A DNA stretch of 11,819 bases. Origin: CAZAGT01 sp964484515. GTDB lineage: Bacteria; Desulfobacterota; DSM-4660; Desulfatiglandales; HGW-15. The first letter of the stretch is position 1; the number at the start of each line of letters is the position of its first letter. A program made the translations under genes and the position numbers. Of the stretch, positions 1-6,205 are shown one piece after another. Location of the stretch: assembly GCA_964484515.1 (NCBI GenBank), contig CAZAGT010000148.1:1-11819 (forward strand), written 5' to 3'. The notes beneath the pieces were generated by a model. That model did not search any database. It was not told the DNA's origin and saw only the letters and a program-made list of their open reading frames with translations.

Positions 1-376
1 CCTTGGCCGGGGCGCGGTTGATCTCGTCGGCCAGGATGATGTTGGCGAAGATCGGTCCCTTCTTGGTCGTGAAATCACCGCTCTTCGGATTGTAAACGAG
101 GGTCCCGATGAGATCCGCGGGCAGGAGGTCCGGGGTAAACTGGATCCTTTGAAACGAGACCTGAACCGTTTTGGCCAAGGTGCTCACCGAGAGGGTCTTG
201 GCCAAGCCCGGAACGCCCTCGAGGAGCACGTGCTGATTGCAGAGGAGCGCCAACAGCAGTCGATCCACGAGGGCCTGCTGGCCCACAATGACTTTGCCGA
301 TTTCAGATCGTATCCGGCCCAGTAGGGCACTCTTTTCGGTAACCCGCTCACCGATCTGTTTCACATCCACCGCCAT
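1..376 (-). CDS. MoxR-type AAA+ ATPase, N-terminal 125 residues (runs off the window)
   Basis: The minus-strand frame from the ATG at 376 reads MAVDVKQIGERVTEK and continues to the window edge. It has a Walker A motif GVPGLAKT (residues 54-61), the MoxR segment QFTPDLLPADLIG (79-91), and a Walker B region IILADEINRAPAK (113-125). Together these identify the MoxR subfamily of AAA+ ATPases. MoxR proteins are chaperone-like ATPases that usually act with DUF58 and von Willebrand factor A proteins to mature or activate partner complexes. Those partners would lie to the left, outside the window. The start is well supported: GGGGAGG lies 7 bases upstream. The sensor and C-terminal lid regions are off-window, so completeness cannot be judged. 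It diverges from the DUF2333-like gene. Confidence 0.93.
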   Translation of the reverse strand, partial: MAVDVKQIGERVTEKSALLGRIRSEIGKVIVGQQALVDRLLLALLCNQHVLLEGVPGLAKTLSVSTLAKTVQVSFQRIQFTPDLLPADLIGTLVYNPKSGDFTTKKGPIFANIILADEINRAPAK

Positions 377-746
377 GGCTTAACCTCCCCAGCACGTGTC
401 ATTTGAGGGCATCATGAAAACATCAAACACCTTGTGTTTAAATAGATATCAAGAAACAATATTCTTACCCAAATGTATTTGTGCAGAGCATAGCACACGT
501 CATGAGCCCTCCGTAGGAAGGAATTCTTGAAGAGGAGGGCGGAAGTATAAGATCATTTTTTATTATAATGAGTTTCGTTAGCCTTTCAAGGCCGTTGGCT
601 GTCAAGTCTTGACGGGCTAAAGAATTAAGAGTAGGTCAGGTAGTGTTAGATGCGGAGCTCTACGAGGAACCCTTGCCTAAATGGTGGAAGACCGGTTGGA
701 CGGATTCACGTCCTGCAAGGGCGCGGGAGGAGGTTGTGGTTCTGAT
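377..746. other. Divergent intergenic region between moxR-like and DUF2333-like genes
   Basis: This AT-rich spacer (377-680, or to 746 with the preferred DUF2333 start) carries no convincing gene. It holds a good minus-strand promoter at 562-589. It also holds a perfect 13-nt palindrome GTCAAGTCTTGAC at 601-613, which contains a TTGAC core on each strand. A smaller palindrome AAACACcttGTGTTT lies at 425-439. The palindromes could be operator sites, but nothing in the window identifies a regulator. No clear plus-strand promoter is visible: a TTGACG at 609-614 lacks a good -10 at the right distance. Confidence 0.5.
562..589 (-). promoter_or_regulatory. Sigma-70-like promoter for the moxR-like gene
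   Basis: Read on the minus strand, TTGAAA (589-584) is followed after 16 bases by a perfect TATAAT (567-562). The transcript would start near 555, leaving a leader of about 180 bases before the ATG at 376. The call rests on consensus match and spacing only. Confidence 0.55.
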
Positions 747-1721
747 ATGATCACCAAACGAAATAGAGGAGAACGCGGTGGGAAGGCGCAGGAGAGAAAA
801 CCAAGGGTCCTGATATGGCTTGCGGTGGCGGCCTTCGCCCTCTTCATCCTCATCGTCATGGCGATGAATTCCATAAAACCTGAATATCTGAAGCTCGATC
901 GTAAAGACGGCGACCCCAAGGGCGCGAACTTCATCAGGGTGAATCAGGCTTTGATCATGCAAATGTACGAGAACTGGTTGCCTAACGATCTCTTTTGGCC
1001 GACGGTATTGCTTGACAACATGCCCAACTACCAGATCGGGCAACTGGAGGTTGTGCGGTACAACGTGAGGGTCTTGCGGGACAACCTGTCAAGAATGAGG
1101 ACGACGGACAAACTGGACCCATATGCTGAGGGTGCCTTCACGGCCCTTTCGAATGATCCATATAAATGGTGGTTTCCCTCAGCTGAAAGCAAATGGAGAT
1201 TGGCCTTCCGAAATCTGGACGACTTCTACAAAAACCTTTTGGCCGGCCAATCCCATTTCTATCCGCGGGCCGATAATCTGGTTGAGCTTCTTAATCAGTA
1301 TGCCTCCCTCATGGGGGGAGTAAATACCAGGCTTATCAATGCCCCGCGCGATATCAAAAAGACCCTTTCAATGGAGGATCAGCGGAGAGAAACCGGCGCT
1401 GAGAGTGGAATGGTGAATATTGATATCCCCTGGCACAAGATCGATGACAATTTCTACTATGGCCAAGGGGTCGCCTACGCTCTCTATGAGTCCTTCCGGG
1501 CGATTAGAGTCGATTTCATCGACGTGCTGATAGACAAGAACTCGGTCAGGCTGGTAGACAAGATCTTGGAGGATTTAAGGCGCTGCAATTTTGAGCCTCT
1601 TATCGTCTTCAACGGCAGCCCGGGCAGTATGTTCGCCAATCACTCCCTGAATTTGTCCGGGATGTTCAATGATGCCCGTCAGAAGATTAATTCACTGATC
1701 GTGGCGCTCAAGCAAGGTTAG
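747..1721 (+). CDS. DUF2333 family membrane-anchored protein
   Basis: Function unknown. With the start at 747 the protein has 324 residues: a basic N-terminus (MITKRNRGERGGK), one membrane segment at about residues 20-42 (VLIWLAVAAFALFILIVMAM), then a soluble region. The segments DNMPNYQIG (90-98), WWFPSAES (141-148) and FYPRADNL (171-178) resemble the conserved blocks of the DUF2333 family as I remember it, and length and topology also fit. The frame is open to an upstream ATG at 681, which would add 22 residues (MVEDRLDGF...). I prefer 747 because AGGAGG lies at 728-733, though 13 bases away, and because the extra residues look like translated ribosome-binding-site sequence. The choice is not certain. 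The gene stands alone, divergent from the MoxR-type ATPase, with a large palindrome right after its stop. Confidence 0.8.
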   Translation: MITKRNRGERGGKAQERKPRVLIWLAVAAFALFILIVMAMNSIKPEYLKLDRKDGDPKGANFIRVNQALIMQMYENWLPNDLFWPTVLLDNMPNYQIGQLEVVRYNVRVLRDNLSRMRTTDKLDPYAEGAFTALSNDPYKWWFPSAESKWRLAFRNLDDFYKNLLAGQSHFYPRADNLVELLNQYASLMGGVNTRLINAPRDIKKTLSMEDQRRETGAESGMVNIDIPWHKIDDNFYYGQGVAYALYESFRAIRVDFIDVLIDKNSVRLVDKILEDLRRCNFEPLIVFNGSPGSMFANHSLNLSGMFNDARQKINSLIVALKQG

Positions 1722-1848
1722 TCCGGAAATGGCTCTTTTCCCCCTGAGCGGCGTTCTCCGCGGGTTTCCACCTACGACGTACCTCATGTACGCCTCGGTG
1801 AAAACCCTTGTGCGGCCTTGCTCAGAGCGAAAATTGCACATTTCCGGA
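1722..1848. repeat. 127-bp interrupted palindrome, REP/MITE-like element
   Basis: Perfect 10-base outer arms TCCGGAAATG (1722-1731) and CATTTCCGGA (1839-1848) are centred at 1785. Inside are further paired stretches: TTTTC...CTGAGC against GCTCAG...GAAAA, GGGTTTCCACC against GGTGAAAACCC, and an innermost CGTAC (1778-1782) against GTACG (1788-1792). All are placed almost symmetrically about the same centre. It starts directly after the DUF2333 stop codon. A transcript would fold into one long hairpin, so it could end transcription or stabilise the upstream mRNA 3' end. The compact palindromic layout without a coding frame suggests a dispersed REP or MITE family. No second copy occurs in this window. 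Confidence 0.75.
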
Positions 1849-1880
1849 TTAAACGTTCTCTGGCGAGCGTAACTAATCCA

Positions 1881-1912
1881 ACTTTAGGCACTTTAGTTCA
1901 CTTTAGGCACTT
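1881..1912 (+). repeat. Direct repeat of a 13-mer just upstream of hypA
   Basis: ACTTTAGGCACTT occurs at 1881-1893 and again at 1900-1912, a 19-base period. It ends 11 bases before the hypA start codon and occupies the place where a ribosome binding site would be expected. It may be a remnant of a dispersed intergenic repeat or an operator-like pair. Confidence 0.6.
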
Positions 1913-1923
1913 AAAATTTCCTC

Positions 1924-2265
1924 ATGCACGAAATGTCGATAGCCCAGAGTCTCGTTGAGATCATTCAGGAAGAGATGATCGCGCATCAAGCGAAGAAACT
2001 CAAATCCGTGCGCTTGCAGGTGGGCCAGATGTCGGCGGTGGTGCCCGACTCCCTTTCGTTCTGTTTCGAGATCGTTACCGCCGATACCAGCCTGGCAGGG
2101 GCTGAGCTGATCATGGAGGTCATTCCCCTAAAAGCCCGCTGTCGGGCATGCGGCCGGAGCTTTGTGGTCCAGGGGCACGTCTTTGCTTGCCCCGAATGCG
2201 ACAGCGGCCAAATCGATGTGACCCAAGGGCAGGAGCTGTCCATTGTCGAAATAGAGGTGGCTTGA
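1924..2265 (+). CDS. hypA: HypA/HybF nickel metallochaperone
   Basis: This 113-residue protein has the family's full length and hallmarks. The N-terminal MHEMSIAQSLVEI carries His2, the nickel ligand that must directly follow the initiator Met. A zinc-binding domain follows, with Cys73, Cys76, Cys89 and Cys92 in the C-x2-C...C-x2-C pattern. HypA works with HypB to deliver nickel to the large subunit of [NiFe]-hydrogenases, and in some bacteria to urease. The His2 requirement fixes the start at 1924 even though no Shine-Dalgarno sequence is visible there. The sequence just upstream is a direct repeat and AT-rich. hypB starts 70 bases downstream on the same strand, so the pair is almost surely co-transcribed. 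Confidence 0.96.
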   Translation: MHEMSIAQSLVEIIQEEMIAHQAKKLKSVRLQVGQMSAVVPDSLSFCFEIVTADTSLAGAELIMEVIPLKARCRACGRSFVVQGHVFACPECDSGQIDVTQGQELSIVEIEVA

Positions 2266-2335
2266 GAAAAGCCATGAGCGAGCGGCTGTTGGCGTGTATC
2301 GAAAAGCCACGCTGTTTACGAAAGGGGAATCTCAC

Positions 2336-3034
2336 ATGAAGATCCCGTTTGTCAGAAACGTCCTCGAGGCCAATGATCGGATTGCCGGACAGAACAAGGA
2401 CCTGTTTGATCAGAACGGCGTGCTGGTCATCAACCTGATGAGTTCACCTGGGGCGGGCAAGACCAGCCTCTTGGAGAGGACCATCGAAGCCCTGCGAGAC
2501 GACCTTGCGATCGGTGTGATCGAGGGCGATATTCAATCCTCCCAAGACGCGGAGCGAATCGCAAAAAAAGGCGTCGCGGTCGTTCAGATCAACACGGACG
2601 GGGCCTGCCACCTGGACGCTAACATGGTTCGGGGTACCCTGGATCGTTTTGACCTCAGCTCGCTGGATCTGTTGGTGGTGGAGAATGTGGGAAACCTGGT
2701 CTGCCCGGCGGAATTCAGGGTCGGTGAGGATCTCAAGGCCATGATCCTCAGCGTGGCGGAGGGAGACGACAAGCCGTCCAAATACCCCCTGATGTTTCGG
2801 GAGTCGGAGGTCCTGCTCGTCAATAAGATCGACCTCCTGCCGCACGTGGATTGCAGCTTGGAGAAGATGGTGGTGGATTCACGAAAGATTAATGTCGACC
2901 TGGATATCTTTGAGGTGTCCTGCAAGACGGGTCAGGGCTTGGAGGGTTGGTACGACTGGCTGCGGGAGAAGGTCAAGGAGAAGAAGGTAAAAGGTAGAAG
3001 GCTGAAGGGGGGAGCGAGGGGGTTGGAGGTCTGA
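2336..3034 (+). CDS. hypB: HypB hydrogenase nickel incorporation GTPase
   Basis: This 232-residue GTPase hydrolyses GTP to drive nickel transfer during [NiFe]-hydrogenase maturation. Visible motifs are the P-loop SSPGAGKTS (36-44), EGDIQSSQDAERI (63-75), the metal-binding Cys91-His92 in DGACHLDA, Cys123 in ENVGNLVCP, and the guanine-specificity motif NKID (163-166). It lacks the N-terminal His-rich or CxxCGC nickel-storage extension of some homologues. The start at 2336 is chosen because MKIPFVRNVLEAND is the usual HypB beginning and AGGGG sits at a good distance. An ATG at 2294 in frame would add 14 atypical residues. The core normally ends around WYDWLREK. Here about 15 Lys/Arg/Gly-rich residues follow (KKVKGRRLKGGARGLEV), encoded by a dispersed intergenic repeat, so the native stop seems to have been lost or displaced. 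Confidence 0.96.
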   Translation: MKIPFVRNVLEANDRIAGQNKDLFDQNGVLVINLMSSPGAGKTSLLERTIEALRDDLAIGVIEGDIQSSQDAERIAKKGVAVVQINTDGACHLDANMVRGTLDRFDLSSLDLLVVENVGNLVCPAEFRVGEDLKAMILSVAEGDDKPSKYPLMFRESEVLLVNKIDLLPHVDCSLEKMVVDSRKINVDLDIFEVSCKTGQGLEGWYDWLREKVKEKKVKGRRLKGGARGLEV

Positions 3035-3301
3035 GGGGCGCGACTTCGTAGCTTATAGGTTTGAGGCTGAGGCGGAGGGAAGTCACGAGTGACAAGTGAC
3101 GAGTGGAAAAGGCGTGAGGCCGGAGGGTCGGGCGAAGGCTTTTAGGAACAGCTCATAGCTCGAAGCTGAAAAGCAAAGGATGTGAGGTGCGAGGAGGAAA
3201 CGGAAATCCGTCAACGTACGCAGTCGAATTAGGATAACGGCTCGACGCAATCGTTTTTAACTGTCTGCGATTTATGGATCTTTTGCCTTCAGTCTTCAAC
3301 C
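2983..3301 (+). repeat. Composite modular repeat, copy A (hypB 3' end to MBL gene 3' end)
   Basis: The block starts inside the last codons of hypB with a purine arm (2983-3006, ending GGTAGAAGGCTGAA). It ends at CCTTCAGTCTTCAACC (3286-3301), an inverted relative of that arm. Between them are GTTGGAGG (3022), GCGACTTCGT (3040), GAGGCTGAG (3063), AGTGACGAG (3095) and GAGGGTCGGG (3123). The same words occur in copy B in nearly the same order. It also contains four heptamer units at 3081-3108 and an imperfect hairpin at 3138-3174. The hypB stop lies inside it, so it fills the whole gap between two convergent genes. No gene is seen in it. Confidence 0.6.
3081..3108 (+). repeat. Short tandem heptamer array
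   Basis: Four consecutive 7-base units read AGTCACG, AGTGACA, AGTGACG and AGTGGAA. The first two form a perfect small palindrome, GTCAC-GA-GTGAC (3082-3093). The array lies inside composite repeat copy A. A single related word (AGTGACGAG) is present in copy B. Confidence 0.6.
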
Positions 3302-4195
3302 TCAATACCTGGGCATTTCAGCTGTCTGTAAGAGCTGTACATAGCCACTCACCGAGTTCGCCATAAAGATCCGCTCTCGTCGTTGGACGTCCGGGGACAT
3401 GTCTTTGAAGGCCGTCAGGTCAGGATCGTCGGTGAGCAACCTGTTCACACATCGTTCCACGAGGTCTCGCGATCCGCGGGATACTTCTGAGCTAATGAGC
3501 GCCTTCCACCTCAGGAGTTGATCCCAAAATCTGCGTATCAGTCGGTGTGAACTTTTCCCCTGCCCAAAGTGGCTATAGCAGATGGTTTGGTCCTTCAAGG
3601 CAAGCATACGTTTCAGGCTCTCCTGAAACTCAGGCAGGCAGAAGACGGGTGGGGTGGCCGGACGAAGATATTCTTTTTCGCCAACGACAAAGAAGTTTCC
3701 CGCTGCCTCCCCGGCGAAAAGTTTGTCATGGTAGCAGAAGCTCAAATGGTGGGCGGCGTGCCCAGGGGTCTCTATGATATCGAGCCCCTTGATATCGGAC
3801 TCCGGGTGCGGAATAAGTCGTTCCGGAGGGGAGGGCTTGATGACACCGTAAAATTCAGCTAATTCGCCGAGTACCTTTTTGCTGCCTGCCCAGAGCTTTG
3901 ATGGGTCGATGAGGTGCCTGATGCCGATGCGATGGGCCACGACCTTTGCCGTCGGAAACGCTTCCAAGAAGTCCGCTAGGCCACCGGCATGATCGATGTG
4001 GATGTGGGTCAGAAGAACGAAATCTACTCGATCCCAGTGCATGGTCTTGAGCGCGTCGATTAAGTGATGAACGGGATTGGAAGGCCCCACGTCGATGACT
4101 ATGTTCATCTCCCCCTCAAGCGCCCATGCACCGATGAAGTGCTCATATCCGGGCCTGTCGATCGGGATCTCAATGAGCTTCGCTTTTGCTTCCAC
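3302..4195 (-). CDS. Metallo-beta-lactamase-fold hydrolase
   Basis: This 297-residue protein carries the MBL-fold metal site: HIHIDH (His64, His66, Asp68, His69), then GHAAHH with His146 as the probable third-motif ligand, and His209 in YSHFGQG near the end of the core. The position usually filled by the bridging Asp (GD) is Glu163 in LFAGEAAG. The helical C-terminal part (about 215-297) has no motif I recognise. Substrate is unknown; the fold covers thioesterases, glyoxalase-II-like enzymes, lactonases and nucleases. The start is a GTG at 4195, the first possible codon after an in-frame TAG. It lies only 9 bases after the lipoprotein stop, so translation is probably coupled. The only purine-rich sequence upstream that could bind the ribosome is a copy of the dispersed GAAGGTAGAAGG repeat. 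It is probably the last gene of the lipid-transport operon. Confidence 0.88.
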   Translation of the reverse strand: MEAKAKLIEIPIDRPGYEHFIGAWALEGEMNIVIDVGPSNPVHHLIDALKTMHWDRVDFVLLTHIHIDHAGGLADFLEAFPTAKVVAHRIGIRHLIDPSKLWAGSKKVLGELAEFYGVIKPSPPERLIPHPESDIKGLDIIETPGHAAHHLSFCYHDKLFAGEAAGNFFVVGEKEYLRPATPPVFCLPEFQESLKRMLALKDQTICYSHFGQGKSSHRLIRRFWDQLLRWKALISSEVSRGSRDLVERCVNRLLTDDPDLTAFKDMSPDVQRRERIFMANSVSGYVQLLQTAEMPRY

Positions 4196-4208
4196 CTTCT
4201 ACCTTCAG
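4190..4208 (-). repeat. Copy of the purine-rich repeat arm at the lipoprotein/MBL junction
   Basis: The minus strand reads CTGAAGGTAGAAGGTGGAA. The TGA of this repeat is the lipoprotein stop codon, and the GTG within it is the start codon of the MBL gene. The repeat therefore spans the whole intercistronic junction. Confidence 0.6.
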
Positions 4209-4858
4209 CCCTGGGCCGCAGGCCCGGCACCTTCGACCTCTCTAATCTTAACATATAGGTCTTTGACGATTTGCCCAGATACGCGTGCCATGGCGCGGCT
4301 CATCGCCTCGGCCAAGGCTCCCGGATTTTTTGACCGACATTCCTCTTCCACTTGATAGGTCTTTTGAAGCAGAATCCTCCTACTGATATCCGGTTCGTTT
4401 TCGGCCATTAGGGTGATACTGAGGGTCAAGACCGCTGTCCAGACGGTTGTCGTGTCCCACTCGAAGAACTCATCGACGGAACCTTCAATGACAAAGGAAG
4501 AAGGAAAACGGCTGTCATGGGGAAGGACGGCCCGAAAGAGCCCGGAGCCCTTGATGTCCCTGCTTAAGAAGTAAGTCACGAGATCGCCGGGATTGCTCCG
4601 CCACCTCTTATAGACGTAGGCCTCTCTCCTGAAGGAACCTTCCCGATAGATGATCCGACTGGTGTTGTATGTCGGGGCCACCGCAAAACGCTCAATCCTG
4701 ATGACGTAGGGTAGGGGCGCAAGGCCATTGCCGGACGGGATCTCATATTCGAGGGTGTAGTATTCGATCTGGGGACCGGGATGCTTGGCCTGCATACATC
4801 CACCCAGGAGGAGAGGGGAACTAAGGCCTAGAATCAGTAGTATTCGAGGGGGCTTCAT
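4205..4858 (-). CDS. ABC-type transport auxiliary lipoprotein (PqiC-like)
   Basis: This 217-residue lipoprotein begins MKPPRILLILGLSSPLLLGGC, a lipoprotein signal peptide with the lipid-modified Cys at residue 21. The residue after Cys is Met, not Asp, which suggests sorting to the outer membrane. The mature part has the features of the ABC_trans_aux (PqiC) family: an early YYTLEY strand, then VIRIERFAVAP, then an ASREAYVYKRW-like receptor segment (here FRREAYVYKRW). These proteins pair with MCE transporters and are thought to form their outer-membrane end. The frame is open to a TTG at 4882, but the ATG at 4858 gives a normal signal peptide and has GGTGAG 9 bases upstream. The last residues (VEGAGPAAQG) and the stop run into a repeat. 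It follows the MCE gene on the same strand after a 351-base gap that holds an unrelated inverted repeat. Confidence 0.85.
   Translation of the reverse strand: MKPPRILLILGLSSPLLLGGCMQAKHPGPQIEYYTLEYEIPSGNGLAPLPYVIRIERFAVAPTYNTSRIIYREGSFRREAYVYKRWRSNPGDLVTYFLSRDIKGSGLFRAVLPHDSRFPSSFVIEGSVDEFFEWDTTTVWTAVLTLSITLMAENEPDISRRILLQKTYQVEEECRSKNPGALAEAMSRAMARVSGQIVKDLYVKIREVEGAGPAAQG
4211..4227 (-). repeat. GC-rich hairpin at the lipoprotein 3' end
   Basis: GGGCC-gca-GGCCC (4213-4225), extended by a G-T and a G-C pair, can form a compact hairpin of about 7 base pairs a few codons before the lipoprotein stop. No U-tract follows, so it is not a terminator by itself. It may slow ribosomes or modulate coupling to the MBL gene. 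Confidence 0.4.
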
Positions 4859-5209
4859 AGGGCAAAACTCACCAATGTTCAAAATAACTCAATGCTCGTG
4901 GAGAAGGGTTTCCAGTAAAGAATCATGAGGATGGACGCAAGAAATAAGCCGGAATATTGGAATGTTGGAATAGCCGACTTCGCCATAGTAGCCTACGGCT
5001 GCGACGGCTGAACTGGAATGCCGGAGGTTCTTTTCAATCACATATTACTCCATCGTTCCATTATTCCATTATTCCGGGGTTGCCCCTAAGCTGGCGATTG
5101 CAGAATCAACATCTGCGGCTTTATCGGTCCACAGGCCGTTCATTTATGGACAGGCGTGCCCCTTTTTCGTGAATGAGTTGTCCCATTCGCAATACATGTG
5201 ACAGGCGGG
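4859..5209. other. 351-base gap inside the lipid-transport operon
   Basis: No convincing gene lies between the MCE gene and the lipoprotein gene. The frame reading rightwards from 4957 translates an inverted repeat and has no ribosome binding site or recognisable domain. The gap holds the GGAATATTGG-type inverted repeat at 4949-5077. I see no convincing promoter or terminator, so whether the lipoprotein gene is transcribed from upstream is unresolved. Confidence 0.5.
4949..5077. repeat. 129-bp inverted repeat with TGGAAT/ATTCCA words
   Basis: The left arm at 4949-4971 begins CCGGAATATTGGAATG. It pairs with the right arm at 5055-5077, which ends CCATTATTCCGG, with a few mismatches over 23 bases. 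Each arm is itself an approximately 10-base tandem of GGAATATT/GGAATAAT units, and the right arm has an extra degenerate unit. The centre holds GACTTCGCC and a GCCTACGGC stretch. It fits a dispersed, non-coding MITE-like family and is unlike the GAAGGTAGAAGG family elsewhere in the window. Confidence 0.65.
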
Positions 5210-6205
5210 TTAGTCTCCAAAGACCGCCCCGTCCACCTTTCTGGGGGGCGGCGGTTCTCCGAAAAGCAATTGCGATGGCTGGTCTGCCAGGATCTCGATG
5301 ATACGGTTCAGGTTATCACTCGCCTTCTCCAGGTTCTGGCTTGTTACCAGGAGGTTCTGCCTGAGGTAGGTGACGGTTTGATCGGTTGTTCCGACAAGCG
5401 AAGTCCCCTTCTCCAGGAATGCATTGGCCGTCTCCATCGCGCGTCTAAGATCCTCGAAGGTCTTGTCGATATTCGCCCTGTTCACGGTAATGATCCCTTT
5501 CACACCGGCTAGGGTCTCGTCGGCCTCATCTAAAAGGGCATTCAGCGAGCGGGCCGCCTCTTCGACCGAGCTCATGATATTCCCAAATTGCTCTCCCCCG
5601 AGAACGTGATCGAGCCCTTCCAGAGAGCCCTGAATTTGGGCTGAGATCTTCTTTATCTCCGTGTCCGTCATGAGTTGATTCATGTTGTCGAGGGTCAGTT
5701 TGACCTTGTCGGAGATCCCAGCGATGTCGAGCGAACGCATTTGGTTTAGGATGTCATCGAGCCCTTGCATCAATTTGCTGATATCGGAGGGTCGCGACTC
5801 CACGATAGGATGTTCGGACGGGAAGGTGAGAGACGGTGTCAGATCAGGCTCGTCTTTTCGTTTTTGATCCAACTCGAGGAACATCGTTCCGGTGATACCG
5901 ACGACCTTCAACTGGGCCACGATACCTCGGGATAGGGTCTGGCCGGACTCGACCCTCATAACCACTTGTATGAGTTTGGCATCGGGGGCAACGCGAATCG
6001 AGGCCACCCTACCGATGGAAACTCCGCGGTACTTCACCGGCGCATCCACCTCCAGGCCTTGGACCGATTCATCAAAATAGGTAGCATAGTAGTTGCCCTT
6101 CTCAAGAAAATGTGACATCCCCAGCCAAACAAGGGTCACGACCGAGATGAGCATGCCGCAGGACAGAAATAGGCCCACCGCAAATTTGGTCTGTCGAGAT
6201 GCCAT
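5210..6205 (-). CDS. MCE (MlaD-like) family substrate-binding protein
   Basis: This 331-residue protein has one N-terminal membrane anchor (about residues 8-30) followed by a single MCE domain (about 38-115). The domain is recognisable from VQGLEVDAPVKYRGVSIGRV (48-67) and VVGITGTMFLEL (101-112). A long helical stretch (about 140-310) and a Pro-rich end LLFGEPPPPRK follow. MCE domains assemble as hexameric rings in the periplasm that hold lipids and dock on the MlaE permease. It is longer than E. coli MlaD (about 180 residues). The extra helices resemble those of longer single-MCE proteins that may build a tunnel across the periplasm. The ATG overlaps the ATPase stop by one base (TAATG), indicating translational coupling. 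No second MCE domain is present. Confidence 0.93.
   Translation of the reverse strand: MASRQTKFAVGLFLSCGMLISVVTLVWLGMSHFLEKGNYYATYFDESVQGLEVDAPVKYRGVSIGRVASIRVAPDAKLIQVVMRVESGQTLSRGIVAQLKVVGITGTMFLELDQKRKDEPDLTPSLTFPSEHPIVESRPSDISKLMQGLDDILNQMRSLDIAGISDKVKLTLDNMNQLMTDTEIKKISAQIQGSLEGLDHVLGGEQFGNIMSSVEEAARSLNALLDEADETLAGVKGIITVNRANIDKTFEDLRRAMETANAFLEKGTSLVGTTDQTVTYLRQNLLVTSQNLEKASDNLNRIIEILADQPSQLLFGEPPPPRKVDGAVFGD

Noticed and set aside
3081..3108. CRISPR-like short tandem repeat
   Set aside because: Units are 7 bases with no spacers, so this is a microsatellite-like array and not a CRISPR.
3138..3174. GCTTTT...AAAAGC imperfect hairpin between the convergent genes as a bidirectional terminator
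   Set aside because: The stem has a 5-base bulge and no T-tract follows on either strand, so it was kept only as part of the composite repeat.
4957..5172. A 71-codon plus-strand frame in the operon gap
   Set aside because: It simply translates the inverted repeat (HYSIIP-type peptide from ATTCCATT words) and lacks a ribosome binding site.
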